A model generated the notes under the pieces. That model did no database searches and was not told where the DNA came from. It saw nothing but the letters and a program-made list of their open reading frames with translations. Below, piece after piece: positions 30,961 to 42,280 of a stretch of DNA of 64,000 bases. Source of the DNA: Portunus trituberculatus (lineage: Eukaryota > Arthropoda > Malacostraca > Decapoda > Portunidae); NCBI RefSeq assembly GCF_017591435.1, contig NC_059272.1, positions 8,245,550 through 8,309,549 of the forward strand, given 5' to 3'. Position 1 is the stretch's first letter. Every line of letters begins with the position of its first letter. The position numbers and the translations under genes are program-made.

Positions 30961-33530
30961 GAGCTGTGGCAGCAACTGATAGGCCATCACCTACTCATCT
31001 GTAAGGATAGTGCAATCTAACTCTTGCTTTTCTTTGACCTCAGGAGTGTTTTAACTTCATTTTTGAAGTAAAAAGTAAAACAAATAAATAAATAATTCAG
31101 CATAATGCAGCCGATTTGGCTGTGTTCATTATAGGTAAAACTGTCTCATATATACCTAGATTTCAAAAATTTTCAGAATTCTTCACAAATACAAAAGCTA
31201 CAGGAGAGATAATATCTTAATTATATTGCTTACCTTTCCATAATTGAAGGTGGAAAAACGCTAGGAGATCCAAACACTCTGCTGACATGGGCTGGTATGC
31301 CTACAATCACAAGAGTACATCGATGTCTCCAGAAACATTACAAATATATCCATATAAAGGAAATCTGAAATGCTATATCATTCATTATTTTTTTCCCACG
31401 CTTATAAAAGCATTACCTTTTATAAAATATAAACAATAATTGTATTGCTTCCAAAAATATATGACGGGGACGGCGAAGATGTCCTCTCTCCCACCCCGTC
31501 GAGTCAACGCTTTTTCTACCCCTTCCCACCTCTGTACCTGCAGTTTAGAATGACCCCGACAACACGGGGATGTTTAATACTACCCGAAACGGCCAAGGCA
31601 ATGCGAAGGGGACGGGAAGGGGAAGGGGAAGATTAATACTATGGCGGTTAGGGGATAGCAGTGTTGTCCAAAATGCATTCAAAGGATGCGCAATGGAGAC
31701 CCATTTGATTGCTGCAAAAGTAGGTAGGTCAGCTGTGGAGTGCTGCAAGGGTGCTTATGTCACAATGGGGTGGTAGGAAGAACGTCAGGGTCACCCATGG
31801 AAAGCCAGAAATTGGCAGAAAAATAGATATCATGGCACAGCAGGAGTGCTGCTAGCAATCCCACCAAATCAACTTTTCCCATCATCCAACAACCTCAATG
31901 CGACCTGTTCATTTTTGAGGTGCAGCAAGGGCACACAACAATCATCTGATTGGGACAGGGGCTTTAGAGAAATGCAAACTTTAGAAGTCAACGAGAATGT
32001 AGTAGAATATAGATTGAAATCAGCTGCCACAGCCACATTTTTAGTCCAATAAAATCACAAGGAAAAATTTAATAAATCTAATCCCACAGTTGCAAACCAC
32101 AGAACTTGTAAGTTAAGTGATAAGCCAGGGCATCCTTAACTCAAGTATATTTAGTGCAAAGCATTGCGTTTATCTATGGGTTGCTTAGATAAGGATCATG
32201 GGAGAAAAGGGCTGTAATAACCCATATCCTTGTCAAAGGAAGCATTACAATGGGTTGTTCCCTCAGTATGGGAAGTCTACTCAAAGAGTTGAAAATGAAG
32301 ACCCCCAGAGAAACCTCCATTACTCTGGCATCAGTGTCCAGCAAGAACACTAGTTTTGCCAACTGTACAAATACCAATACATACAACTGAGAATAAAGTC
32401 ACAACGACTCAAACACTTTTAGACCAATATTTGCAGAGATCATTTATAATAACATCCTGCTTGGCTAATTTAAAGTATCAAGTTGTAAGACAAGTTCAGT
32501 TATAATTACAGGTATTCACAAGAAGTACTGAAAGGAAAGAGAATGAAGTGGTGCTTGAACATTATGCAAAAGGTAAGAAGGACCTTTAAATGCAGTAGTA
32601 GTAGGTCAGTTGCCCAATTATAAAAGTCCTGTGGGTCTGGCAGGAGTACATGATTGGTTGATGAACTTAAGGCTATAAACTTGGAGACCCCAAGCTAAAT
32701 ATAAAGGGGAAATAAGCTTGCTGATACGTGCTGACTTTTATGACATAGTACATGGAGGGTATGTACAGGAAAAGAGAATAGTATTGTTACCCACTATATA
32801 TGGTTGCAGGGAAAGGGAACAGTATTATTACCCACCATATATGGTTATGCCTTAAGTGGTCATTTTAATGCACCTGATGATGGAACTAAGGTGGAGGTAG
32901 TAACTTTTCTTAAAATAGCAACACACCCAGTAGAGATGCAGCTCAGTAAAGAAAAGGTGGTGAAGAGTCCCTTAGAGATTAAAGATCTAAATATTCTCAG
33001 AGTTAGACCACTCTCCCCCCAATACTAAGCCTGTTGTTGATGTGTGGGTGCTTCAGAGCAGGGGGTAGGTGCACAGAGGGGTGGGACTTCTGGGTCCTAT
33101 CTTGGTCTTGGGCATCTGTCCCCTGCTTGACAAAGTTTGCTTGGTTTTTCCCTATTCTCTAGTCTTGTCCTCTTCCTACGACGTCTTCCCCACCCACTCT
33201 CACTTTTCCATATCCGTTTCCTACACCATGTCAGTGGGATGCGAGACTGGCCCTAGTGTCAGCGACAAATGGCCTGAGTGATGTCACGGGTACGACAAAC
33301 CCTCTCTAGGGAGTGGACCATTTATTTTCTCCATATTCTTCACAGGATCACCATGCTTCATGATGAAATTTCTAATCCTCTTGTAGGGGCTTCTAGGCCT
33401 GCCCCTTCAACACAATCCCCAGATTTTCTTGGCTTTACTGACCTGGCTCTACCCATAACTTAAACTAAGGACCTCCCTCTGTCAACTTCCACCCTCTCAG
33501 CCCTGCTTACTACTTACTTCTCTGCCTAGC
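30961..33530. other. Region without recognised genes
   Basis: About 2.6 kb. 31445-31660 is GC-rich with GGGAAGGGGAAGGGGAAG and CpG sites. 32767-32850 holds two units of about 43 bp (AGTATTGTTACCCACTATAT...). The other open frames are short and lack domains. Confidence 0.4.
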
Positions 33531-34450
33531 ACTCTTCCTTCTTGTATCTTTCTGTCCCCTCTTCCTCATCACCACTCTTCAACCTTACACCCCAACAAAA
33601 CTGCAACCCCACCCTCACCAACATTCAACAGCTTCTCTGCCTCATACTTCTACTTTCAAAACTACAAACTCCTCCTCACACTCTCGCTCCTCCATCCTCT
33701 CTCAATAGATCTCTCAACTGGATCCCTTTAGCTCCCAGTGCTGGGACAGATATTTCCACATCCCCATGACTGCCCAGTACAATGACAACGCACTTCTATT
33801 TAATTATTTAGGCTTCTCTTCTCAACCTGCTACATGGTTCTTTAACAAAACTCTTTCCACCACCACATCACATTTGTCCTGCCCCACTTCTACTCCTGCT
33901 AGTCTCTCTTTCTCTTCCATACCCTTCTTCTTCACACCCTCTTCCTTCACATCCACATCTCTATCCTCATCTATATCTGTTCTCCATCTACTTCCACTCT
34001 TTATTTCAACATCAAATCCCTTCTCAGTGTTGAACCCTGAATTCTCTGTCTCTTTCTTCATCTTCCCATCCACCTCTTCCACAATGTTCTCGTACATACC
34101 GAACCAAGTGATCCCTTTCTTCCACAACCTCAGCTTCCACCATCAGGCCCCCCACACTTCCACACCCTCTCCAACATCTCCTTATCCTCCATCAAAAAAG
34201 ACCTTCACTCCTCATAATTCCCTTACTACTTCACTTGAGACATAAATACACTACAGCAGAGGTTCATTGTCCCCTTCACAATCTTCCTCTGACTCCTCTA
34301 TCACCCTCTGATACTAAAACAATTTTTAGTACCACAGCAGAGGTTCACTATCCACCTCTAAACCTTCCTCCGACTCGACTCTCATACCATGTTCAGACAC
34401 TAACACCTGCAGTTCTCATACCCCTCCACTGATCTTCAAGTTGAAACTAT
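33530..34450. other. Pyrimidine-rich (strand-asymmetric) region with a 77-bp duplication
   Basis: The plus strand is almost entirely C and T, the minus strand purine-rich; the long Ser/Thr/Pro frame 33766-34245 and its Lys/Glu antisense are compositional. A unit CCACAGCAGAGGTTCA...CTTCCTC is repeated at about 34252-34328 and 34332-34400. It may once have been an acidic element ORF on the minus strand, but nothing specific is recognisable. Confidence 0.45.
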
Positions 34451-34619
34451 GGAGGCTATTGAAACCTTTATATTTCTAGTTCTGTCTTCCCTCACTCCCT
34501 CACCTCCTGATCCTCAATTAAACTCTCTCTCCACTACTATTGCTTTCTCCTCTTCCAACTCTAGTGGTTCCTTTTCAACTACCTGAACTATGCTTCTTGA
34601 CCTTCCCTTACCACCTTCT

Positions 34620-35001
34620 GTTGTGCAACTTTCCATCAGGTTACAGAACAGAATTTCTTTTTTTATGTTGTTGCTTGACACAAAACAAGCATATATCAGT
34701 AGCTGAGAACACTGAGTGATATCAGTCGTTTCATTACACTGGATGGCAAAAACAGAGGAGGCTATTACTTGGTTGAGAGTTTGATCTATCCTTTTCTTGA
34801 CTGTATCATTTGACAGAGAAATTTGGGAAAGCTTGTTTGCACTATCTTTCCCCACATAGTATACTTGGTTTTATGAGAGACTCTCCAATGTTATGATTCT
34901 TCTTGTTCTATGCAATCAACATGGCGATCTCATAGGAAGCCTCAACAACCTTCGAAGTTTGATGCCGAAATGACCCACTGTCATCCAACTTAGCTTGCTT
35001 C

Positions 35002-35042
<41 letters not shown>

Positions 35043-35260
35043 CAAAGAATGCCTTGGGCTTGTCAGCTAAAGCAGGGTGTGTTGTCCTCAAGTGGCATTC
35101 CAAGCGTGAGGGCCACATTCCATCATTGCTCAGTCTTGTAACATATCACACACTGTGGAACCTCGGTGTCACCCTTTTCGAGGGACACAAATCCAAATCG
35201 AACGTAATCTTCAATATATTTCCACTTCTTGGCACTAATTGCAAATTATTTGATGTGCAT
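34620..35260 (-). pseudogene. hAT transposase N-terminal half (BED finger)
   Basis: Minus strand from about 35250: KWKYIEDYVRFGFVSLEKGD, PQCVIC and, after a frame change, CHLRTTHPALADKPKAFFEK, a BED-type zinc finger (C-x2-C...H-x4-H) of the ZBED/Charlie-like hAT group. A run of 37 A (T on plus, 35006-35042) follows within the coding stretch. Then SFRHQTSKVVEASYEIAMLI, HNIGESLIKPSILCG, KLSQISLSNDTVKKRI and CNETTDITQCSQLLIYACF (start of the catalytic domain). Stops and shifts occur, and sequence identity stops near 34620; the rest of the RNase-H-like domain is missing. Confidence 0.8.
35006..35042. repeat. 37-bp T run inside hAT coding DNA
   Basis: Uninterrupted T on the plus strand (A on the coding strand), between the BED finger and the next conserved block, where relatives usually have a short Lys-rich linker. 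Confidence 0.95.
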
Positions 35261-35299
35261 TTGGCAGTACGTATCTGTGAACAACGCAAAAAGCATGTG

Positions 35300-35600
35300 T
35301 AAGGTAAGGTAAACGTCACCACATAATAATAAACACCACAACATGATGATAATCATATCCACATGATTAATAACACACATGATCGTAAGCACCAAAATAT
35401 AACCATGATTACCACTATGCTATAATGATTTAACATTCAGTGATAAACACTGCATGATCATAAACACATCATGATTATTAAACATAACATCATGATCACA
35501 AGCACATCAGGATCATAACCACGTGTTCAAGAAACAAATCAACATGACCATTAATACAATTTACCATTAACAGCTGTGATGTATTAAAATAAAATTTAAG
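35300..35600. repeat. Degenerate ATGATCATAAACAC-type tandem array
   Basis: About 240 bp of loosely repeated CATGATNATAAACACA units (CACATGATCGTAAGCACC, CTGCATGATCATAAACAC, CATCATGATTATTAAAC). Related short stretches appear near 350-400 and 2160-2360. Confidence 0.7.
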
Positions 35601-35924
35601 TACAGTGGTACTTCAACATACGATTTTAGTTTGTTCCGTGACGATCGTTGTATATAAAAAAATCGTATAGCAAATCAATTTTTGCCATAGAAATTAATGG
35701 AAATCCAATTCATTCATTCTTGATATGAATTTACCCCCACCCCAAAAAAAAGAAAATAACATGCTTTTAATATAAGATAAATACAATGTTTATTGTATGC
35801 ATGATATAAATTAACTATATTGCTCAAAATAACAACTTAACCCACAAAACTCGGGACACATCAATAGACGCAAGGCATGGGGCACGTCGTTAGACGTTTA
35901 GGCTTTTTATGGCTATATTTTGGT
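35601..35924. mobile_element. Mariner/pogo-type end, incomplete
   Basis: Begins CAGTGGTACTTCAACATACG after TA and continues ATTTTAGTTTGTTCCGTGAC, a typical arthropod mariner/pogo terminal sequence. No matching right end was found before the LINE fragment at 35925. Non-coding. Confidence 0.5.
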
Positions 35925-36325
35925 TATTTTTTCCCATTTTCTTTGCTCCTACCATTTATCATTGGTGACACAGTGACATAGAGCATATGTTTACTCCTGA
36001 TGAGTGTTGCCAGCTCACAAGCAATCAACAGTGATTTCATTGTGTCTGATTCCACCACCTCTCCCGTGCACCTTACTTCTATACCTTGGGTTTCTTGCCA
36101 TGTTATGGCGAGACAATTTTTGAATTGCTGCTGCTGTGCGGCCATTCCCACCAGCCGCAGGGCACGGCTCTGTACGGCGTCCAGTCTCTGCAGGTGAGTG
36201 GCGGCACTTGACATCCAGGACAGGGCACCGTACTCCATACAAGTCCGTATCTGAGCCTTGTAGAGTGTAAGGATGCCCCAGGAGTCAAGGCTTCCCGCCG
36301 TCCGACACGGGACAGAGACACGCAG
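35925..36325 (-). pseudogene. Jockey-like LINE RT C-terminal fragment
   Basis: Minus strand reads GGLLRVSVPCRTAGSLDSWG, ILTLYKAQIRTCMEYGALSW, MSSAATHLQRLDAVQSRALR, LVGM and further C-terminal sequence with one frame change. YKAQIRTCMEYGALSW is the usual thumb/C-terminal block of arthropod Jockey/R1-type ORF2. It ends exactly at the (CT)n tract at 36335. Confidence 0.75.
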
Positions 36326-36329
36326 GAGG

Positions 36330-36334
<5 letters not shown>

Positions 36335-36408
<74 letters not shown>
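36335..36408. repeat. (CT)n microsatellite, left of the I-group LINE
   Basis: 74 bp of pure CT immediately before the first base of the LINE 5' UTR. Confidence 0.97.
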
Positions 36409-36410
<2 letters not shown>

Positions 36411-36559
36411 GTTGCCTTTTAGCAGTGAGGGAGGGAGGTTCCGCTGTCCCCCGGAGCTATAACAGTGCTCTATGTTTCCATTCTGAGTTTGTGGTAGAGG
36501 GTTGTGTGTATCTCTAGTGTATCGTGCTTTATCATCCCACTGCCTAGTGGTGGTGAGTG

Positions 36560-38271
36560 ATGCCAGAATTAAGTGAAAACTTGAACGTTAATCCTGAAAG
36601 TGAACATATAATTTCCAAGTGTAGTGAAAGTTCCGTTACGGAATCGCAACATGGCAAATCTGTAAAACGACGCAGCACATGGGAGGCTGCTGATAACATG
36701 GAGGACAATGATGGATTTCAGCTACTTAATAACAACAAAAAGAAAAGCAAGACAGCCGGGAATCAAGAAGCTGGTGCTTCCCAATCATCATGACAACAGC
36801 CGAAAGACACATGCTACCACCTTCACTTTCCGAAGGGCATCTCCCCGATGGACAGGATGATATGGCTAGCGGAGGTCGTGGACAAGCATCGCAACTTGTC
36901 TGTGACACCGCGCCTGACCGCCAAAACAGTCATAGCAGTCACGAAGGACAAGGACACAGTAAAATTCCTCACAAAAATAGGACATCCATACGATAGCGGC
37001 ATCATGAAGTGGACGGAAATAACATCAGAAAATCAAAGAACCAAACTCATGATTCGCAACTACCCGTCCTTCCTGCCGCTGACCTTTATAGAGAATCTTC
37101 CTTCAGTGCTAAAGGCAGAGAGGAACTATCATCGAGACACGAAGACGCCCAGGAATCAAGTGACTGTGCTGTGGGAGGGTGAGCCCCCCACACAACTGTA
37201 TCTGCCAAGTATTCGGCCTCTGAGGGTGGAGAGCTATATAGGCAAGCCAACCTTCTGTGGGAAGTGCCAGGAGTGGGGACACAGGGCGTGGGAGTGCGAC
37301 AAGAAGGTGAGGTGCGGTTTCTGTTCAGAGGGTCACGACACGAAAATTTGCAAAGAGAAACTCACAAAAGGAGAAGCAATTGTGTCAAAATGTCCAAACT
37401 GCTCCCAGGAGCATCACGCATGGAGCCCGAAGTGTCCCAGGAGACCTGTCACCACCTTTCCGCGAGACACGCCAACGACCACAGCTGCCCTACCTTCACT
37501 GCCCCCTCTCACATCCGAGGCCTTCCCACCCCTACCCCTGGCCGAACACCTGCAGTCAGGTCACCAGCATCCCTCCTCAGCGACCCACCCTCGCCTCTCC
37601 CACCTGACACCGTCGCCACCACCACCATCACCTCACACCCCGCTCCTCCACCCTACCCACCCTCCAGCCCACTAGTCGTCGGGTCAACCCCACCATCCAC
37701 AGCCCCCCTCCTCCATCCTACCAAGCCTCCCGCATCCCAAGCACAGGACCGGCCCCCATACCCACATGCCTCTCAAGCCTTACAAGAGGAGCTGTCTCAC
37801 CCCCCACAACTACAAATGCCAGGCCAACCCTTCCCCCACCCTGCCCCCCTGCCCCCACAGATGAAGCCACCCCATACCCAACAATCACAAAACAGCACAC
37901 ACGTCTCTCACATCACGAGCAAGTTGGAGGAGGAAGTGAAGATCCTTTGCCAAGAGGTAAAACAACTCTGGGATTCACAAGCAGCTCTTCAAAAAGAAAA
38001 TCAAGAACTCCGCCAACAAATGGCAACGTCCATGAAAAATATGGAATCAGAAATATCAAGCATGAGAGCCATGATGGCTCAGCTCCTTCAAAATGTCACG
38101 GGGACAAAACCGAAACAACATCGAGACGAGCCGCGCGGTGTGACGGAGGCCACTGTAGCCGCCACATCCAAAACTGCAACAGTGACCCCCACGCCGAAGC
38201 AGACAGCCGTGAAGGAGCACCAACAGCCCGCGAGACAGGAAGTGGAGGCGATGGACACCTGCGAAGACTAG
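36560..38271 (+). pseudogene. LINE ORF1 (gag-like, three CCHC knuckles, coiled coil)
   Basis: ATG at 36560 (MPELSENLNVNPESEHIISK). An in-frame TGA at 36791 (probably from CGA) interrupts, then the same frame continues with WLAEVVDKHRNLSVTPRL, an RRM-like region, and three zinc knuckles: CGKCQEWGHRAWEC, CGFCSEGHDTKIC and CPNCSQEHHAWSPKC. A proline-rich linker follows, with a frameshift near 37630, then a coiled coil (SKLEEEVKILCQEVKQLWDS, KENQELRQQMATSMKNMES) and stop TAG at 38269-38271. The protein would package element RNA. Total about 570 codons, normal for I-type ORF1. Confidence 0.85.
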
Positions 38272-39480
38272 ACGAAACAACTGACAACCGAGCCGACCCC
38301 GCCCAGCCAGCCGCCCAAGCCCCGCCAGACAACACCGATCACAGGAGCGAGAAAACAGAACACCATCACCCAGTTAACCGTCCTACAGTGGAATATCTAT
38401 GGCTTAGTGAGCAAAGCCAATAATCTCTCGCAATATATAAACGCTCACAACACGGCCGTTGTCCTTCTGCAGGAAAGTTTAGTGACCGACGCAACCACCG
38501 TAAGACTTGGCAGACGCTACCAAGTCTTTTATCAACCGTACCGACAAGGAGGATCACGAGGCCTCGTAACCCTAGTGAGAAAAGACATTCCAGCCGCCCT
38601 GACAGAGAACCCTCACGACCTAGGTGAGCAGGTGGACACTCTGTGCGTCACGCTGCACCTCGGCCGCACATACAAGCTCAATATCTACAATGTGTACTGC
38701 CGACAGAGATCAACTCTAGACCTGCTGCCCCTACTAGAAGACCCGAACATGACACCAACACTCCTGAGTGGTGACTTTAATGCCCACCACCCCCTCCATG
38801 AGCCGTGGGGGGACGGTAACGTGAACCAGCGAGGACGGCACATCACGCAGGTACTGGAGGACTTTGCTGCAGCAGCTGTGCTTCACGGTGAGCCGCGACC
38901 TACACATATAGCAGGAGGCAGGCTGGACCTCATTATAATGGTGAACGGGGACGGCCAGAATATGGATGTGGAAGGAGTCCCGGAGCTTCTGAGTGACCAT
39001 TGGGCTCAAGAAATGTCACTGTTAATCTATAACCTGACTGCATTATTAACAGGAAAAAATGGTTGACTCACAAGGCGGACTGGGGAAAATTCACAGATAC
39101 ACTCAACACCTGGTATACAGATTATAAAGTTCCTGAGTCGACACAACAGTTTGCAAGTGACCTCACAAGAGCCATTCAAGATGCAGCTGATGCCTCCATG
39201 CCAACCAGAGGAATGAAAAAGTACAACCCTAACAAGAAATACTGCTGGTATTACAATGACAGAGTTAACCTGCTCACTAGAATGACTCGCCAGCTAACCA
39301 AGGTGTACCAGTCTACGAAGAATGAGGATGATAAAGCAAACTTACAGGAGTGGAACATATATGCAAGAGAACAATTAAATAAAATACGCGAAGAAAAATG
39401 GCTTACGTCTATGGCAACTCTCAGCCGCTCCACCAGCATGACCGCAGCCTGGAAGAAAATTAACAATGTCGGGTAAACAT
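38272..39480 (+). pseudogene. LINE ORF2, apurinic-type endonuclease and linker
   Basis: Continues in the same frame directly after ORF1's TAG, without an ATG of its own at the junction. Domain landmarks: TVLQWNIYGLVSKANNLSQY, VVLLQESLVT (catalytic Glu), LSGDFNAHHPLHEPWG (GDFNAHH) and GVPELLSDHW (SDH), so the endonuclease active-site motifs are intact. A frameshift near 39050 leads into KKWLTHKADWGKFTDTLNTW and a conserved linker ending AAWKKINNVG. This enzyme nicks the target DNA to prime reverse transcription. Confidence 0.85.
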
Positions 39481-41048
39481 GCACGCCCACCAGCACACCC
39501 TGACCCAGCCGGGAAAGCAGAGGACTTAATCATGGAGTACCGTGACAGGTCTGCTACTACCAACCTCCCACAACATCTGTGAGACAACAAGGCCACACTC
39601 GACCCCGCGTGACTCGTCAGTGTCACAACCGCGACACACCTCCCTGATGATACTGACCACCAGGTAACGCGGGAGGAGCTTCTGCGAGCACGCAAGCCCA
39701 GCAAGGACACAGCCCCTAGAGAGGATGGCATCACATACTCCATGCTGAATCATGTGTGTGACGTGGCGGGTGATCCCCTGCTCCGACTGTTCAACATGTC
39801 GCTGACGCATGGAGAGGTGCCTGAAGAATGGACAACGGCCAACATCATTCCCATACCGAAGCACAACGACCAGTGTAAATTTAGACCTATCAGCCTCACC
39901 TCCACCATCTGCAAAATGATGGAAAGAATTCTCCTACGTCGACTTCAGTACAAAATAGGAAAATTTGACGCAGGAATAAATGGCTTCGTTCAAAACAGAA
40001 GTACTGCAAACTGCCTGGTCAACTACACATCAAATGCAAAGGCGAAAACCGAAGTGTTCATTGACATCGAGAAAGCCTTTGATAGGGCGCAGCCGACGGT
40101 CATCCTCCACGAACTCACCAAGCTGGGCGTCAAAGGAAAGCTGCTCACGTGGATAAAACAGTACCTGACGAACAGACGAGCCCGCGTCATATTTCAAGGT
40201 CATGCCTCACACTACCACACTTTAGAAAATGGCACGCCACAGGGAAGCGTCATGAGCCCCACCCTCTTCAATGTGTTGATGAACGTGTTGGCAACACTCC
40301 CATACCCCGCGGGCACACAACACATCGGCTACGCAGACGACATTGTTCTGCAGACCACCGAGAAAGACTCTGTCACCAAGATGCAAGCCTCACTCGACAT
40401 CCTGGCGAACAAATGCGATACAATTGGCTTCACTATATCGCACAGCAAGACCAAAGCCATGGCAAAGACCCGCCGCATGCCCCAGACCAAACTCCGCCTC
40501 CAGGGTCAAGAAATTGACTGGGGGCTACTCACAGGTACCTCGGCGTTGTCGTATCTCGGAATGGCACCAGCAAGGCCGAGGTGCAACATCTTAAGGAGAA
40601 ATGCCGTCCCAGGATCAGACTACTACGAGCCCTGTCATGGAGAGGCATGGGAGCCTCAGGCGCCGTCATCCTCGCCGCATACAAAGCCTTGGTGCGCTCG
40701 CTGATAGATTATGCAAGTCCTGTTCTTCTCACCATCACTGCCGGAGATGCTGCCGCTCTAGAAGCAACACAAAATGAAGCCTTGAGAGTTGCTCTCGGCG
40801 CACTGAAGTGGACGAAGACAGACAACCTGCGAGCAGAGACACAAATGCCAACAGTGACAGACAGAATAAAATACATGAATGCATCTTTCACAGTCAAGAC
40901 ATGCACAAGGGACCATCCTGACCACACGCTCACAAGGGACCATCCTGACCACACGCTCACAAGTCTCCAACACCTTCAAGGCTGCCGTGGCCAGGGCAAA
41001 TGGGTTGTCCAGGCAGCTAATAACCTCAGAGATCTCAACATAACATAG
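39481..41048 (+). pseudogene. LINE ORF2, reverse transcriptase
   Basis: After a 1-bp shift: PAGKAEDLIMEYRDRS, two TGA stops probably from CGA (39580 and 39612 area), then EEWTTANIIPIPKHND, FRPISLTSTICKMMERILLR, INGFVQNRSTANCL, KTEVFIDIEKAFDRAQPTVI (motif A), NGTPQGSVMSPTLFNVLM and HIGYADDIVLQT (catalytic YADD intact). A frameshift near 40530 continues RYLGVVVSRNGTSKAEVQHL, AYKALVRSLIDYASPVLL. A 27-bp unit encoding TRDHPDHTL is duplicated at about 40908-40961. Ends at a TAG (41046) in the frame that continues into RNase H. Confidence 0.88.
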
Positions 41049-42036
41049 GAGGATGTGCAAGCAGCCACCATCCACCATGGCGCACATGCACTCCCTCCAT
41101 GGACACCGGCACCTCTGCAAATCACCATCAACACGGCCCGCCTCCCTGACGCGGCTGAATACTACACAGACGCCTCCGCTGATCCAGGGACTGGTAGGGC
41201 TGGCGCCGCGTTCGTCTGTGTTATGAGGAATGCCAGCGAGACGCCCACACCTACCACCACATCAGCCGTCAGAACCACGGACTTCTCCTCGTCCACACAG
41301 ACCGAGTTGGCAGCCATACACATCGCCTTACACCACGCAAACACCTCACACAACTACAATGTGATCATACACACAGACTCCATGACTGCCATCCACTGCT
41401 TGAAAGCCAAAAACAATGAAAACACAAACCAAACACACTAACATACACACCACAGCCCAAGAAATTCAAGCCAGAGGACGGAGTGTCGTAGTTAACTGGA
41501 TTCCCTCTCATGTTGGCATCCGGGGGAATGAAGTGGCCGACACACTGGCGAGACAAGGTGCTCAGGAGCCAGAGGTGAGCCATCATATCCCTACAGAGGT
41601 GCGACAGCTGCTGACACGCATCAGAAAACATGCGGAGACCAGGAGACTGCAACAAGCAAGAGAAGCCCGACTTGGAAATAGTGCGAGCGGCCGCTGGCAA
41701 GGAGCTGTGTGTGAGGCGGAGGGCGACGCGCGCCAACAGACCCTCCGGGGAGTGCCCAGGCTGTGCGAAGTGGTACGAGCAAGAATACGCTTAGGGTACC
41801 CTTACAAGTGGCAAATTGGAATTGCCACACCAGACAGTGAAAAACAATGCAGACTGTGTGGACAACATGAAGGACACACACTTGAACACTACTTGCGTGA
41901 CTGTGCAATAGTAAACCCCTTAAGGGAAAAATGTCCAGTGCCTTTACCTACACTTGCTGAGCTGGCAGCTCATTTTGTAAATATTCTTCCACGAACACTT
42001 AGCTCCCACCCTGACTTCTGTGCAATTGATAGATAA
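41049..42036 (+). pseudogene. LINE ORF2, RNase H and C-terminal zinc motif
   Basis: RNase H landmarks: EYYTDASADPGTGRAGAAFV, SSTQTELAAIHIALHHA, NVIIHTDSMTAIHCLKAK, and after a 1-bp shift near 41425 VVVNWIPSHVGIRGNEVADT. All four acidic/His positions expected of LINE RNase H (D, E, D, and His/Asp in SHVGIRGNEVAD) are visible. The C-terminal C-x2-C-x7-H-x4-C motif (CRLCGQHEGHTLEHYLRDC) and TAA at 42034 end the protein. Confidence 0.85.
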
Positions 42037-42210
42037 AGTAATCTCATCCATATATTTTCTTAACTGCATTGATAATCATCTCTAATATTGTATAATATTG
42101 TTTAACTTATCTCAGCAACCATTGTGTAACACGAATGTAACTGATATTTGCCAAGACAAGCTAAGTCTTTGTCTTTTTCACATGTTCTACTTGTGAATAA
42201 ACTGAATCTG

Positions 42211-42212
<2 letters not shown>

Positions 42213-42278
<66 letters not shown>
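42213..42278. repeat. (TC)n microsatellite, right of the I-group LINE
   Basis: 66 bp of TC directly after the LINE tail (CTGAATCTGAATC). Host sequence resumes with AGGTCTCCAGACTGG. Confidence 0.97.

Positions 42279-42280
<2 letters not shown>

Larger units (their letters stand above)
36409..42212 (+). mobile_element. I-group non-LTR retrotransposon, near full length
   Basis: About 5.8 kb: 5' UTR (36409-36559), ORF1 with three zinc knuckles, ORF2 with endonuclease, RT and RNase H, and a 3' UTR with polyadenylation-like AATAAA (42196) and a short CTGAAT-repeat tail. Both sides are long CT tracts (36335-36408 and 42213-42278). An RNase H domain downstream of RT is typical of the I/LOA/R1 superfamily; the exact clade is not assigned. 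Confidence 0.9.

Noticed and set aside
33766..34245. 159-codon Ser/Thr/Pro protein
   Set aside because: Produced by strand-asymmetric pyrimidine-rich DNA; no domain, and the antisense is equally open.
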